Assembly (NCBI GenBank): GCA_965261945.1
Contig: CBDHEF010000002.1
Span: 1,612,001 to 1,676,000, forward strand
Length of the DNA: 64,000 nucleotides
Origin: VXOI01 sp965261945
GTDB lineage: Bacteria > Chloroflexota > Dehalococcoidia > Lucifugimonadales > UBA3495
Direction of reading: 5' to 3'
Shown here: positions 16,693 through 26,001 of the stretch, in pieces
Layout: every line of letters begins with the position of its first letter
Numbering within the stretch: position 1 is the first letter of the stretch
Position numbers and translations under genes: made by a program
Notes under the pieces: generated by a model
The model's input: the letters and a program-made list of their open reading frames with translations, nothing else
Told to the model about the DNA's origin: nothing
Database searches by the model: none

Positions 16693-17391
16693 ATGAAACT
16701 GCTGGTAATTTCCGGGGGCAGGCACCCCTACAACGAATCCACGCCAGTGCTGGAGGGCTTTCTCAAGGGCGCCGGACATGAAGTCACGATCACCGAAGAC
16801 GCCTCTATCCTGGGTGACGCTGCGGGGATGAACGCCTACGACGCACTGGTGTTCAACACCCGCCGCGAGAATGTGCCAGATTTCGGCGACTGGGAAATTA
16901 GCGCCTCCGAGAAAGAGGGCCTCAAGAGCTACATCAAGTCCGGGAAGGGCTTCGTCTGCATCCACATCGCTTGCTGCGTACCGACCGGATGGTCTGAATT
17001 TGACGAAATCACCGGCGGGGGTTGGGTCACGGGCACCAGTTACCACCCTCCGTACGGCGAGATGAAGGTCAACATCAGCAACACCGCCCACGCCGGGGCT
17101 GCGGGTGTGTCGGAATTTATGACGACCGACGAGCTGTACATGAACACCACCTTCAGAGAGGGCAACGATGTCTTCCTGACCGGGGATGCCGAGGACGGCA
17201 CGTGGCCGTGGGGGCCGGATCGGGCGCCGACGTTCATGCCCGGGGGCGCCTACCCGCTGGGTTGGACGCGCGGCTACGGGGACGGCAAGGTTTTCGTGCT
17301 GCTTCTTGGCCACGACGGGAAGAGCTTCGAGACGCCGGAGTTTCAGCAGATAGTGCTCAATGGCGTGGCGTGGGCCGGCGCGTCCGACTAA
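16693..17391 (+). CDS. ThuA-family protein
   Basis: 232 residues, ATG preceded by AGGAG. The amidotransferase-like fold shows as LLVISGGRHPYNESTPVLEGFLKGAGHEVTITED, YDALVFNTRRENVPDFGDWEISASEKEGLKSYIKSGKGFVCIHIA and a C-terminal DPV-less tail ending VLLLGHDGKSFETPEFQQIVLNGVAWA, which is the ThuA hallmark (GHD near the end). ThuA proteins take part in trehalose or other sugar utilisation and may act on ketoglycosides. Last gene of a four-gene plus-strand run (13178-17391). Followed by two palindromes that can terminate transcription. Confidence 0.9.
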   Translation: MKLLVISGGRHPYNESTPVLEGFLKGAGHEVTITEDASILGDAAGMNAYDALVFNTRRENVPDFGDWEISASEKEGLKSYIKSGKGFVCIHIACCVPTGWSEFDEITGGGWVTGTSYHPPYGEMKVNISNTAHAGAAGVSEFMTTDELYMNTTFREGNDVFLTGDAEDGTWPWGPDRAPTFMPGGAYPLGWTRGYGDGKVFVLLLGHDGKSFETPEFQQIVLNGVAWAGASD

Positions 17392-17474
17392 ACCAAATCC
17401 AAGGTGAAATGCGCATTTATGCCAGGTATCGTTTCATTGCAGGTGGACTCGCCGGCGCACGGGCGGTCCACTGG

Positions 17475-17501
17475 TAGGGGCGGGTTTCAAACCCGCCCCT
17501 A
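17475..17501. repeat. GC-palindrome family, copy 2
   Basis: TAGGGGCGGGTTT, one C, then AAACCCGCCCCTA: a 13-bp perfect palindrome in the convergent gap after thuA. Confidence 0.85.
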
Positions 17502-17614
17502 CGGTCGAGGCGCGAACCCTGACTGCGAATGGCTGTCCGCAAAATGTACATCCCACATTTGCTTTGGTTTAGCTTGGCTGGCGGGCCGAAACTCACTGTT
17601 GCCGAATACCAGCC

Positions 17615-17638
17615 GGGGCGGGTTTCAACACCCGCCCC
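17615..17638. repeat. GC-palindrome family, copy 3
   Basis: GGGGCGGGT and ACCCGCCCC flank a 6-nt loop, close to the 3' end of hyuA. Same family as the copies at 8785 and 17475. Confidence 0.8.
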
Positions 17639-17669
17639 GATAATTTTTTCAGAGTAGGCCGCCTCGAAA

Positions 17670-19769
17670 TCAGCTCCGCTCCAGTATGATGTTGCTGGCT
17701 GCATCAACCGTTGCGTTCCAGCCGGGCGGAACTACCGTGGTGGAGTCATACTCTTCTATGACCAGCGGGCCGGGTTCCGAGCGGCCGGCGAGGCTGGGGC
17801 GGCTGACCACCGGTGTGTCGGCCCAGCCCCGGTTGGGGCCGAAGTAGACCGGGCGTGACGCCGGGCCGCGGTTCGCGGCGGCGGCCAACTCGAACCGCTC
17901 CGGCATTCTCGGGTGTTCCGGGAGGCCACGGGCGATGACCCGGATGTTCACCAGTTGGTAGCTGGCCCCGCTTTCTATTGGAGCTTGGCGGTAGCCGAAG
18001 GACTGTTCGTGTTCCAGGTCGAAATTCTCGGCGATTGCGGTGAGCGTGGCCGCGGTGATGGGGCCCGGCGGGACAGTCACGGTTAGGTCTGACACTTGAC
18101 CTTCGTACTTCATATCGGCCTGGGTTTTAACCTCGTGGCGGGCGTCGTCGAAGCCCTCCAGCCGCAGTTGTCGGCGGCCTTCCTCCCACATACCTTCCAC
18201 CAGTCCGGCCAAGATGGGCAGGTTCAATTCCTCAAAGGTCTTGAAGTGGGTCTGAACGAAGTGATGCTCCACGTCGGCCACGAGCAGGCCGAAGCTGCTG
18301 AATACGCCGGGGAAGGGCGGCGCCACCACCCGCGTTATGTCCAGCATCTCGGCCAGCCCGACCGCGTGAACCGGGCCGCCGCCGCCGAAGCACATCAGGT
18401 CGAAACGGCGCGGGTCGCGGCCCCGCTCGCTGGAGACGGCTCGCAAGGCCCGACCCATGTTGGAGTTGACCAGCAGGTGGATGCCGTGGGCCGCATCCAC
18501 ATCGGACAGGTTCAGCGGGCCAGCCACGTTGTCGGAGATGGCCCTCCGCGCCAGCTCGGCGTCGATGGGGAAATCCCCGGCCAGCAGGTGCTCGGGGTTC
18601 AGGTAGCCCAGCAGCACGTCGGCGTCGGTTACCGTGGCATCCTGTCCTCCCAGCCGGTAGCAGGCGGGGCCCGGGAAGGCCCCCGAGCTCTGCGGACCGA
18701 CGCGGAGCGAGCCGCTGCGGTCAACGGTGGCGATGCTGCCCCCGCCCGCGCCCACCTCGGCCAAGTCTATGGCTGGCACCCGCAGGATGTGACCGCTGCC
18801 TCGCAGCAGGCGATGGCCCACGCTGATGCCGCCGCCGACTTCATACTCCGGCGCTTGCAGCATCTCGCCGTTCTCGATGATGGAGGCCTTGGCGGTGGTG
18901 CCTCCCATGTCCAGAGTCATCAGGTTGGGCATATCGAGCCTCCGCCCCAGGTGGAAGGCTCCGACGACGCCGGCAGCGGGGCCGGACTCGATGCAGTACA
19001 CCGGGCGCTCCATGGCGATGCCGGAGGTGGCCAGTCCGCCGTTGGACTGCATCACGGCCAGAGGGACGGTGATGCCCATAGCCTCCAGCCCCTCGGTCAG
19101 CAGCGTCAGGTAGCGCTCGACCACCGGGCGGACGTAGCTGTTGATGACCGTGGTGCTGGTCCGCTCATACTCTTTCATCTCCGGCAGCAGGTCCGACGAA
19201 AGCGTCAGGATGACTCCCGGCGCCCGCTCCCGCAGGACTTGACCCACGTACTGCTCGTGGGCCGGGTTGGCGTAGGAATGCAGCAGGCATACCGCCACCG
19301 ACTCGACTCCGCTGTCCACCACTGCCTGCGCCGCCCGGTCTACGTCGCCGATGTCCAGGGGTCTCAGCACTTCGCCACGGAAGTTGAGACGCTCGCCCAC
19401 TTCCAGCCGGTGCTGCCGCTTCACCAACGCCGGGGGTTTTTCGTAGTACAGGTCATAGAGCCGGGGCGTGCGGTTGCGGCGAAATTCCAGAACGTCGCGG
19501 AAGCCCTCAGTGGTGATGAGGGCAGTATGCGCTCCCTTCTGTTCGATGATGGCGTTGGTGGCGACGGTGAAACCGTGTCCCACTTCGGAAACGGCTCCAG
19601 GTTCAATGCCCAGCTCTTCCATACCGGCGCGGATGCCGTTCAGCACGGCCCGGCTGTAATCGTCGGGGGTGCTGGCTACCTTGCGCGTCAGCACCTGTCC
19701 ATCGCCGCCGAGAAACACGATGTCCGTGAAGGTGCCGCCGATGTCTACGCCGATGCGGAAGTCAGTCAT
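17670..19769 (-). CDS. hyuA: hydantoinase A / oxoprolinase family protein (HyuA)
   Basis: 699 residues from MTDFRIGVDIGGTFTDIVFL. ATG at 19769 has GGAGGAG 6 nt upstream; a longer frame begins at 19799 but lacks a site. Two ATPase phosphate loops (GVDIGGTFTDIV at residue 6 and TLDMGGTTAKASI near 290), ISVGHRLLRG, VGAGGGSIA and the C-terminal CFGGGGPVHAVGLAEML identify HyuA. It would hydrolyse ATP to drive hydantoin/oxoproline hydrolysis or ketone carboxylation with a HyuB partner. hyuB is at 11265-12995. It follows zwf by 62 bp on the same strand and might be read through from the sugar-phosphate operon. Confidence 0.94.
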   Translation of the reverse strand: MTDFRIGVDIGGTFTDIVFLGGDGQVLTRKVASTPDDYSRAVLNGIRAGMEELGIEPGAVSEVGHGFTVATNAIIEQKGAHTALITTEGFRDVLEFRRNRTPRLYDLYYEKPPALVKRQHRLEVGERLNFRGEVLRPLDIGDVDRAAQAVVDSGVESVAVCLLHSYANPAHEQYVGQVLRERAPGVILTLSSDLLPEMKEYERTSTTVINSYVRPVVERYLTLLTEGLEAMGITVPLAVMQSNGGLATSGIAMERPVYCIESGPAAGVVGAFHLGRRLDMPNLMTLDMGGTTAKASIIENGEMLQAPEYEVGGGISVGHRLLRGSGHILRVPAIDLAEVGAGGGSIATVDRSGSLRVGPQSSGAFPGPACYRLGGQDATVTDADVLLGYLNPEHLLAGDFPIDAELARRAISDNVAGPLNLSDVDAAHGIHLLVNSNMGRALRAVSSERGRDPRRFDLMCFGGGGPVHAVGLAEMLDITRVVAPPFPGVFSSFGLLVADVEHHFVQTHFKTFEELNLPILAGLVEGMWEEGRRQLRLEGFDDARHEVKTQADMKYEGQVSDLTVTVPPGPITAATLTAIAENFDLEHEQSFGYRQAPIESGASYQLVNIRVIARGLPEHPRMPERFELAAAANRGPASRPVYFGPNRGWADTPVVSRPSLAGRSEPGPLVIEEYDSTTVVPPGWNATVDAASNIILERS

Positions 19770-19790
19770 AGGGTTCTCCTCCGTGGGGGG

Positions 19791-19823
19791 CGCCCCCACC
19801 CTAACCCCCTCCGGGGGGAGAGG
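19791..19823. repeat. REP-like intergenic hairpin, copy 4
   Basis: CCCCCACCCTAACCCCCTCC followed by GGGGGGAGAGG, in the zwf-hyuA gap. Confidence 0.75.
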
Positions 19824-19831
19824 TAATTATT

Positions 19832-21298
19832 CTACCCTCCGACGCAATTTCCCAGCCAGGCGCGGCCGTCGCGGGCCAGGAAGTCGGCGGCGGCAAAGGG
19901 ACCTTCGCTGCCTTGATCGTAGATTTCCGGCAGGCGGGCGGCGGGATGGGACAGGCCCTCGATCAGCGGGTCCATGATGCTCCAGGACTGCTCGATCTCG
20001 TCGCTGCGTATAAACAGCGAGGCGTCGCCGTTCAGCGCGTCCAGCAACAGGCGCTCATAGGCATCGGGGATTTCCTGGCCGCCGAAGGAATCTTCGTAGT
20101 GAAACTCGAGGTTGACCGGACGCAACTCCAGGGCCGAGTCGGGCGTCTTGGCCTGGAACTCAAGGTGAACGCCCTCGTTGGGCTGTACGCAGATGGACAG
20201 TGTGTTGGCGCTGATGTCTCCGCTGCGGCCCTGCGGAAAGATGAGATGGGGCGGGCGCCGGAACTGGATGAGTACCTCGGTCTTCTTACTGTTCAGCGCC
20301 TTGCCGGAGCGCAGGTAGAAGGGGACACCCTGCCAGCGCCAGTTGTCCACGTCCAGGCGCAGGGCGGCGTAGGTTGCAGTGCGGGAGTCGGGCGGCACAC
20401 CAGGCTCGTCCAGATAGCCGTCATACTGGCCTTGCACAGCGTAGATGGCCGCATCCTGCGGCGAGACGCGCCGCACGGCTTCCAGCACCTTTACCTTTTC
20501 ATTGCGCAGGGTGTCGGCCTCGAAAGTGGAGGGCGGCTCCATGGCCACCACCGCCAGCAATTGCAGGATGTGGCTCTGGAACATATCCCGCAGCACACCT
20601 GCGTTGTCGTAATAGGCCGCCCGCTCCGCGATGGACACAGACTCGGCAACTGTAATCTGTATATTGTCTATGTAGTTGCGGGACCAGATAGGCTCAAAGA
20701 TGGCGTTGGCGAAACGGAAGACCAGCAGGTTCTGCACTGTCTCTTTGCCCAGGTAGTGATCTATCCGGTAGACTTGTTGCTCGTCAAATACGGAGTGCGC
20801 TGAACGGTTCAGCTCCCTGGCGGTTTCCAGGTTTACGCCGAAGGGTTTTTCCACCACCACCCGACGCCAGCAGTCGTTTTCCGATTGGTAGCCGGCTTGG
20901 CCTAACGCGGCGACGGCGGGCGCGAACAGGAAGGGGGCGAGGGCCAGATAGTAGAGGCGGTTGGCCGGCCTGCCGGGGGATTCTATGCTGTTCAGGGTTC
21001 GTTCCAGGTCGTGCAGTCCGTTGGGAGCCATTACGTCGCCGTAGCATGAATGGACCCTGCTGGCAAAGTCCTCCCACACCTCCGGCGCAGGAGGGAAGTT
21101 GGCTTCCTGCCCAAACCCCTCGTAAAAAAAGGCCCGGAACTCATTGGCGGTCATGTCGCTGCGGGACACGCCGACTATCTGCACCTCCGGCCCCAGGCGT
21201 CCCTTGGCGTACAGGTCGGCCAGGGCGGGGGCCAGCTTATTCCGGGTCAGGTCGCCCGACGCCCCAAAAATCACGATGGTAGTCGTTTGATCCGCCAT
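19832..21298 (-). CDS. zwf: glucose-6-phosphate 1-dehydrogenase
   Basis: 488 residues, ATG preceded by AGGTGAG. N-terminal NADP-binding GASGDLTRNKLAPALADLYAKG, central VVVEKPFGVNLETARELNR, and active-site signature RIDHYLGKETVQNLLVFRFAN (substrate-binding His/Lys). The C-terminal YLRSGKALNSKKTEVLIQFRRPPH is also typical. It oxidises glucose-6-phosphate to 6-phosphogluconolactone, producing NADPH. Third of four sugar-phosphate genes on this strand, 23 bp after gnd. A 6-phosphogluconolactonase gene is not present in the cluster. Confidence 0.97.
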   Translation of the reverse strand: MADQTTTIVIFGASGDLTRNKLAPALADLYAKGRLGPEVQIVGVSRSDMTANEFRAFFYEGFGQEANFPPAPEVWEDFASRVHSCYGDVMAPNGLHDLERTLNSIESPGRPANRLYYLALAPFLFAPAVAALGQAGYQSENDCWRRVVVEKPFGVNLETARELNRSAHSVFDEQQVYRIDHYLGKETVQNLLVFRFANAIFEPIWSRNYIDNIQITVAESVSIAERAAYYDNAGVLRDMFQSHILQLLAVVAMEPPSTFEADTLRNEKVKVLEAVRRVSPQDAAIYAVQGQYDGYLDEPGVPPDSRTATYAALRLDVDNWRWQGVPFYLRSGKALNSKKTEVLIQFRRPPHLIFPQGRSGDISANTLSICVQPNEGVHLEFQAKTPDSALELRPVNLEFHYEDSFGGQEIPDAYERLLLDALNGDASLFIRSDEIEQSWSIMDPLIEGLSHPAARLPEIYDQGSEGPFAAADFLARDGRAWLGNCVGG

Positions 21299-21321
21299 AG
21301 CTCACCTGACCTTCGGACGGC

Positions 21322-22233
21322 TCAATCGCCGACGCGCCTTACGGCGTGGCCGCCGAACTGCTGCCGCAACGCAGCCAGGAGCCTGGCCCCCAATGGCTCG
21401 TCCTGCCGGGAGCGGAATCGCTGCTGCAACGCTGCGGTAATGGCCGGTATCGGCACGGCAAGGTCCACCGACTCCTCGACGGTCCATCGACCCTCGCCGG
21501 AATCCTCGACGTAGGCTTGCAGGCTTTCCAGCCGGGGGTCCTCCTTCAGTGCGGCGGCGGCCAGGTCGAGAAGCCAGGAGCGGACGACGCTGCCGTAGCG
21601 CCAGGTGTCGGCAATCGCGGCCAGGTCCAGGTCCAATTCTTCCTTTGCCGCCAGCAGCTCGAACCCCTCGGCGTAGGCTTCCATCAGCGCGTATTCCACG
21701 CCGTTATGCACCATCTTGACGAAGTGGCCCGCTCCGGTGGGGCCGACGTGGCAGTAGCCGGTATCCTCACTGGGAGCAAGGGTGCGGAAGGCGGGCTCCA
21801 TGCGGCCCACGGCATCATCCGACCCGCCGACCATAAGGCAGAAGCCGTTTGTCAGGCCCCAGGTTCCGCCGCTGGTACCAACGTCTATTAGTTCCAAGCC
21901 GCGGTCTGCCAGCTCCTTTCCGCGGCGCATCGTGTCCTTGTAGTTGGCATTGCCGCCGTCCAGGAGCGCATCGCCTGGGGTGAGCATAGGCCCCAGGGCG
22001 GCTATGGCGTCCTCGGTTGGCTGCCCGAAAGGCAGCATCAACCATACCGCACGAGGTGGGGAGAGGAGCGAAACCAGATCGGCCAGCGACGCCGCTCCTT
22101 CTGCGCCATATTGCAAGCTGACGGCTACAGCATTGGCGTCCAAGTCGTGGGTTACGACGCGGTGCCCGCCGAGAATCAGCCTCCGGGCCATGTTCGCGCC
22201 CATTCGTCCCAGGCCGACAAGTCCCAATTCCAA
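21322..22233 (-). CDS. gnd: 6-phosphogluconate dehydrogenase (decarboxylating), short form
   Basis: 303 residues with TTG as the apparent start, preceded by AAGGAG. Rossmann motif LGLVGLGRMGANMARRLILGGH, then the substrate signature GTSGGTWGLTNGFCLMVGG and the catalytic Lys/Asn region YCHVGPTGAGHFVKMVHNGVEYALMEAYAEGFELL. The length is that of the ~300-residue form (GndA/YqeC type), often NAD-preferring, rather than the 470-residue enzyme. It converts 6-phosphogluconate to ribulose-5-phosphate. Located between pgi and zwf. Confidence 0.95.
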   Translation of the reverse strand: MELGLVGLGRMGANMARRLILGGHRVVTHDLDANAVAVSLQYGAEGAASLADLVSLLSPPRAVWLMLPFGQPTEDAIAALGPMLTPGDALLDGGNANYKDTMRRGKELADRGLELIDVGTSGGTWGLTNGFCLMVGGSDDAVGRMEPAFRTLAPSEDTGYCHVGPTGAGHFVKMVHNGVEYALMEAYAEGFELLAAKEELDLDLAAIADTWRYGSVVRSWLLDLAAAALKEDPRLESLQAYVEDSGEGRWTVEESVDLAVPIPAITAALQQRFRSRQDEPLGARLLAALRQQFGGHAVRRVGD

Positions 22234-22342
22234 CGATGTGACTCCTTACTATCCCGTAGCCAATTGTGCCCGCTATTTTCGCAAAGGGAGGGGCCGGCCT
22301 CCCTCGCATCCTGCCCCAGAGGGAGACGGAACTTGAGGACAG

Positions 22343-23971
22343 TTACAGCTCGTCGAGGAGGCGGCGCAGTCCAGCCACGGGGTCGTCTCCCAGATTGACG
22401 GTTATCACACGGCGCCCCAGGTTGGCCAGGGCCTGATAGTCGCCGATGGCCTGGGCCGCCGCGAGCACATCGAACCCGTAACGCTGTCCAGGGATGGGCA
22501 ACTCCCGGTGGCTCCCCATCATCAGTTGGAGATGCAGGCCGACGCCGGCCCCGCCCTTGTGCAACTGTCCGGTGGAGTGCAGGTATCGGGGGCCGTAGCC
22601 GACGGTGGTGGCTATGCGGTATCGTTGCATCACTTTCGAGCGCATCCCGGTCAGCAGCGCGTCGGCCTCGGCGCTGAGTGGCATGAAAGGCGTTATGGCC
22701 AAATAGTCGCCGGGCCGGACCTGCTCCAGCAGTCCGGCCGTTGAGCCGGACGGGGCGCGTTCCGGCAGACTGCCGCTGCGCAGAAAGGCGTCCAGCAGAC
22801 CGTCGGTATTGTCCTTCGCTCCCTGTACGTCGGGCTGGTCGAAGGGATGCACGTCCAGCATTGAACCGGCCACCGCGGTGGCGTATTCCCAGCGAAAGAA
22901 TTCGGCGCCCAGATCATGGCAGTCGCCCAGTTCGAGCAGCGCCACCGGGTGGCCGGCATCCGCCAGGCTCCTGGCCCCTGCGTCCGTCACGGCGCTGCCG
23001 GGCGTCCGAAGATGCAAAAACAAGCGGTCGTCGCCGTAGACCTCGGGCGGGAGCAGCGGCTCACCGGCCACCGGGACTATTCCGCGTCCCTCTTTGCACA
23101 GGCTCTCCGCGATCATCTGCTCCACCCAGAGGCCAAAACACTCCACGGGAGGGGGCGTAATCAAGGTGACTTTGTCGCGGCCCGCCAGGGCCATGGCGCC
23201 CAGCAGCGCCCCCAGTTGCAGGCCGGGGTTGGAGGCGTCGTCGTTTGCCAGGCACCGGTCACGCATGGAAGCGCTGCTGTCCAGAAGGCGAGCCACGTCT
23301 ATGCCCACCAGGGCGGCCGGCAGCATCCCGAACCAGGACAGCACGGAGTAACGTCCTCCGATGTCGGCAGGGTTCAGGAACACGCGCCGAAAATCCGCTT
23401 CCTGGCCCAGCCGTTCCAGCGGAGTTCCCGCGTCGGTGATGGCGACAAAATTGCGGCCTGCCTCTCCGTAGGGCAGAGCGGCTTCGGTCAATCCTCGAAA
23501 ATAATGATAGAAAGAAAGGGTCTCGATGGTGCCGCCCGACTTGGAGGAAACTATGAAGAGGGTATGCGCGGGGTCAATGGCGGAAGCAACGGCGGCCACC
23601 TGTTCCGGCACTGTTGAGTCCAGCACGGTTAGATTGGGATAACCGGGGGCGGAACCGAAGGCACAGCGCAATACCTCCGGCCCCAGGCAACTGCCACCCA
23701 TGCCCAAAAGAACAACGTCGCGGTAGCCCTCGTTGCGAATCCGATCGGCGAAGGCGCCCAGTTCCGCCAGGTGAGGGCGCAGGAACGCTCCTGCGTCCAG
23801 CCAGCCAAGCCGGTCGGAGATTTCCCGGGGGTCGGTACGCCACACGGTATGGTCGCGCTCGCGGATGCGCTGCGGGATACGCCGCCCCGCGAGGTCATCC
23901 AGCGCCAGCCGCGCCCTTTCCAACGCGGCGGGACTGCCGGATACCAATTCGCCGGGCGTCAAATCACTCAC
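22343..23971 (-). CDS. pgi: glucose-6-phosphate isomerase (transaldolase-fusion type, stand-alone)
   Basis: 542 residues, GTG start at 23971 overlapping the tkt stop (GTGA). An apparent frame extension to 24220 lies inside tkt and is not coding. The two SIS domains carry RDVVLLGMGGSCLGPEVLRCAFG and TLFIVSSKSGGTIETLSFYHYF, with GGRYSVLSWFGMLPAALVGIDVARLL downstream. This resembles the PGI half of the Tal-Pgi fusion proteins of cyanobacteria and Chloroflexota rather than E. coli Pgi. No transaldolase domain precedes it, and none is encoded in the operon. Interconverts glucose-6-P and fructose-6-P. Confidence 0.9.
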   Translation of the reverse strand: MSDLTPGELVSGSPAALERARLALDDLAGRRIPQRIRERDHTVWRTDPREISDRLGWLDAGAFLRPHLAELGAFADRIRNEGYRDVVLLGMGGSCLGPEVLRCAFGSAPGYPNLTVLDSTVPEQVAAVASAIDPAHTLFIVSSKSGGTIETLSFYHYFRGLTEAALPYGEAGRNFVAITDAGTPLERLGQEADFRRVFLNPADIGGRYSVLSWFGMLPAALVGIDVARLLDSSASMRDRCLANDDASNPGLQLGALLGAMALAGRDKVTLITPPPVECFGLWVEQMIAESLCKEGRGIVPVAGEPLLPPEVYGDDRLFLHLRTPGSAVTDAGARSLADAGHPVALLELGDCHDLGAEFFRWEYATAVAGSMLDVHPFDQPDVQGAKDNTDGLLDAFLRSGSLPERAPSGSTAGLLEQVRPGDYLAITPFMPLSAEADALLTGMRSKVMQRYRIATTVGYGPRYLHSTGQLHKGGAGVGLHLQLMMGSHRELPIPGQRYGFDVLAAAQAIGDYQALANLGRRVITVNLGDDPVAGLRRLLDEL

Positions 23972-26001
23972 GACTGATGAACCTTTACCAGGCTGCGGGC
24001 CTCCTCGGCGACCCGCGCGGCGGTGAAACCGAACCGTTCCAGAGCCACGCCCCCCGGAGCAGAGGCCCCGAAGGTTGACATTCCGATGGATGCTCCGTCC
24101 AGCCCCACGTAGCGGGCCCATCCGTTGGTCGCGCCCGCCTCCACCGACAGCCGCGCCCGCTTGTCCGGTGGGAGAACCGCGTCCCGGTATTCCTTGGGCT
24201 GGGCTTCGAATAGCTCCCACGACGGCATTGAGACAACCCGGGCGTTTATGCCCTCGTCCTTCATAGTCTGCGCAGCCTCCAGCGCGATATGCACCTCAGA
24301 GCCGGTTGCGATGACTATGACCTGTGGGTCGCTTCCGTTCTCCCACAGTACGTAACCGCCCTTGGCCGCGCCTTCGGCAGGGGTCAGGCAAGCCGCGCTT
24401 CCATATCCTGTCGAATGGTCAAGCACCGGCAGGTTTTGGCGGCTCAGGGCGAGGGCCGTCGGGCCGTTACGCCGCTCCAGGGCTGCCCTCCAGGCCGCCG
24501 CCGTTTCGGTCGCGTCGGCGGGGCGGATAACGACCAGGCCGGGCATCTCGCGCAGGGACATCAGGTGTTCAATGGGCTGGTGTGTCGGCCCGTCCTCGCC
24601 CAGACCAACCGAGTCATGGGTGAACACGTAAATGACCTGCTGTTCCATCAACGCGCTCAGGCGGAGAGCGGGGCGAAGGTAGTCGGAGAAAATCAGGAAC
24701 GTGGAAGCGTAAGGAATTGCCCCGCCATGGACGGCCATGCCGTTGCACACTGCGCCCATAGCGTGCTCGCGGACGCCGAAATGCAGGTTGCGGCCATCGA
24801 AATTACCCGGCCCGATGTGCCCCTCGCTGTTCAGGATGGTGAGGGTCGAGGGGGCCAGGTCGGCCGAACCGCCGATCAGGTTGGGGACGGCGGCGGCGAT
24901 GGCGTTCATCACCCGGCCCGATGCCTCTCTGGTGGACACCGCCTTGCCGTCATCGAACAGCCCGGTCATGCCGTCGCTCCAGCCGGGGGACAGAGTGCCG
25001 CTGAGTACAGAATCCAGTTGGCTGGCTTCTTCGGCGTAAGACGACCGGTAGCGTTCCAAGGCGGACTGCCATTCCTCCTGTTGCTGCCTACCCCGCTCCT
25101 TGACCTCTCCCCAGTGTTCCCACGCTTCGGCGGGAACCGTAAAACTCTCGTAAGGCCACTCAAGCCGCTGCCTGGTCAATTCCACCTCGTCGTCGCCCAA
25201 GGGGGCCCCGTGGACGCCGGCGGTTCCGGCCTTGTTGGGACTGCCGTAGCCAATTACGGTGTGGCAGACAATAAGACTGGGCTTGTTGGGCTCGGCCTTG
25301 GCCTCGGCGATGGCGGCGGTGACGGCTTCCACGTCGTTGCCGTCCATTCCGCCCACCACCTGCCAGCCATAGGCCTCGAAGCGTCGAGGCACGTCTTCCA
25401 GGAAGGCGATGTCAGTATCTCCCTCTATGGAGATCTGGTTGTCGTCGTAAATCAGGATGAGCTTGCCCAGGCCCAAGGTTCCGGCAAGCGAGGCGGCCTC
25501 GGCGGCCACGCCTTCCTGCAAGTCGCCGTCGGATACGATGGAGTAGGTGTAATGGTTGAATATCTCATGGCCGGGGCGGTTGAACTTGGTTGCCAGCCAG
25601 CGCTCGGCCAAGGCCATTCCGGCGGAGTTGGCCAGTCCCTGCCCCAGCGGACCGGTGGTGACCTCGACGCCGGGGGTCAGGCCGTATTCGGGATGGCCGG
25701 GTGTCCTGCTGCCCCACTGGCGGAACTGCTGCAACTGTTCCATCGGCAGGTCATAGCCGGTCAGGTGCAACAGGGAGTAGAGCATGGCCGAGGCGTGTCC
25801 GGCGGACAGCACAAAGCGGTCGCGGTCGGGCCATTGGGGGTCTGCGGGATTGTGCTTTAGGAACCTGTCCCAAAGCACGTAGGCCATGGGAGCGGCGCCC
25901 ATGGGCGCGCCGGGGTGTCCCGACCGCGCCTTCTGCACCGTGTCCACGGCCAGGAAACGAAGGGTGTTGATGCAAAGCTGGTCAAGAGCCGAATCGGTCA
26001 A
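23968..26001 (-). CDS. tkt: transketolase
   Basis: 677 residues from the TTG at 26001, giving (M)TDSALDQLCINTLRFLAVDTVQKARSGHPGAP, the usual N-terminus, with AGGGG 6 nt upstream. An in-frame ATG at 26058 would add 19 untypical residues. ThDP motif SDGDLQEGVAAEAASLAGTLGLGKLILIYDDNQ and substrate loop DSVGLGEDGPTHQPIEHL are intact. It moves two-carbon units between sugar phosphates. It heads the tkt-pgi-gnd-zwf operon and overlaps pgi by 4 bp. Confidence 0.96.
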   Translation of the reverse strand: MTDSALDQLCINTLRFLAVDTVQKARSGHPGAPMGAAPMAYVLWDRFLKHNPADPQWPDRDRFVLSAGHASAMLYSLLHLTGYDLPMEQLQQFRQWGSRTPGHPEYGLTPGVEVTTGPLGQGLANSAGMALAERWLATKFNRPGHEIFNHYTYSIVSDGDLQEGVAAEAASLAGTLGLGKLILIYDDNQISIEGDTDIAFLEDVPRRFEAYGWQVVGGMDGNDVEAVTAAIAEAKAEPNKPSLIVCHTVIGYGSPNKAGTAGVHGAPLGDDEVELTRQRLEWPYESFTVPAEAWEHWGEVKERGRQQQEEWQSALERYRSSYAEEASQLDSVLSGTLSPGWSDGMTGLFDDGKAVSTREASGRVMNAIAAAVPNLIGGSADLAPSTLTILNSEGHIGPGNFDGRNLHFGVREHAMGAVCNGMAVHGGAIPYASTFLIFSDYLRPALRLSALMEQQVIYVFTHDSVGLGEDGPTHQPIEHLMSLREMPGLVVIRPADATETAAAWRAALERRNGPTALALSRQNLPVLDHSTGYGSAACLTPAEGAAKGGYVLWENGSDPQVIVIATGSEVHIALEAAQTMKDEGINARVVSMPSWELFEAQPKEYRDAVLPPDKRARLSVEAGATNGWARYVGLDGASIGMSTFGASAPGGVALERFGFTAARVAEEARSLVKVHQS

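Noticed and set aside
18096..19826. 576-codon frame opposite hyuA
   Set aside because: Antisense shadow of a well-conserved gene; composition (His, Gln, Gly, Val-rich) is typical of such shadows.
23972..24220. Possible N-terminal extension of pgi
   Set aside because: It lies wholly within tkt in another frame, is Gly/Arg-rich as expected of a shadow, and the GTG at 23971 fits translational coupling.
24289..25860. 523-codon frame opposite tkt
   Set aside because: Shadow of the transketolase coding strand, no motif of its own.
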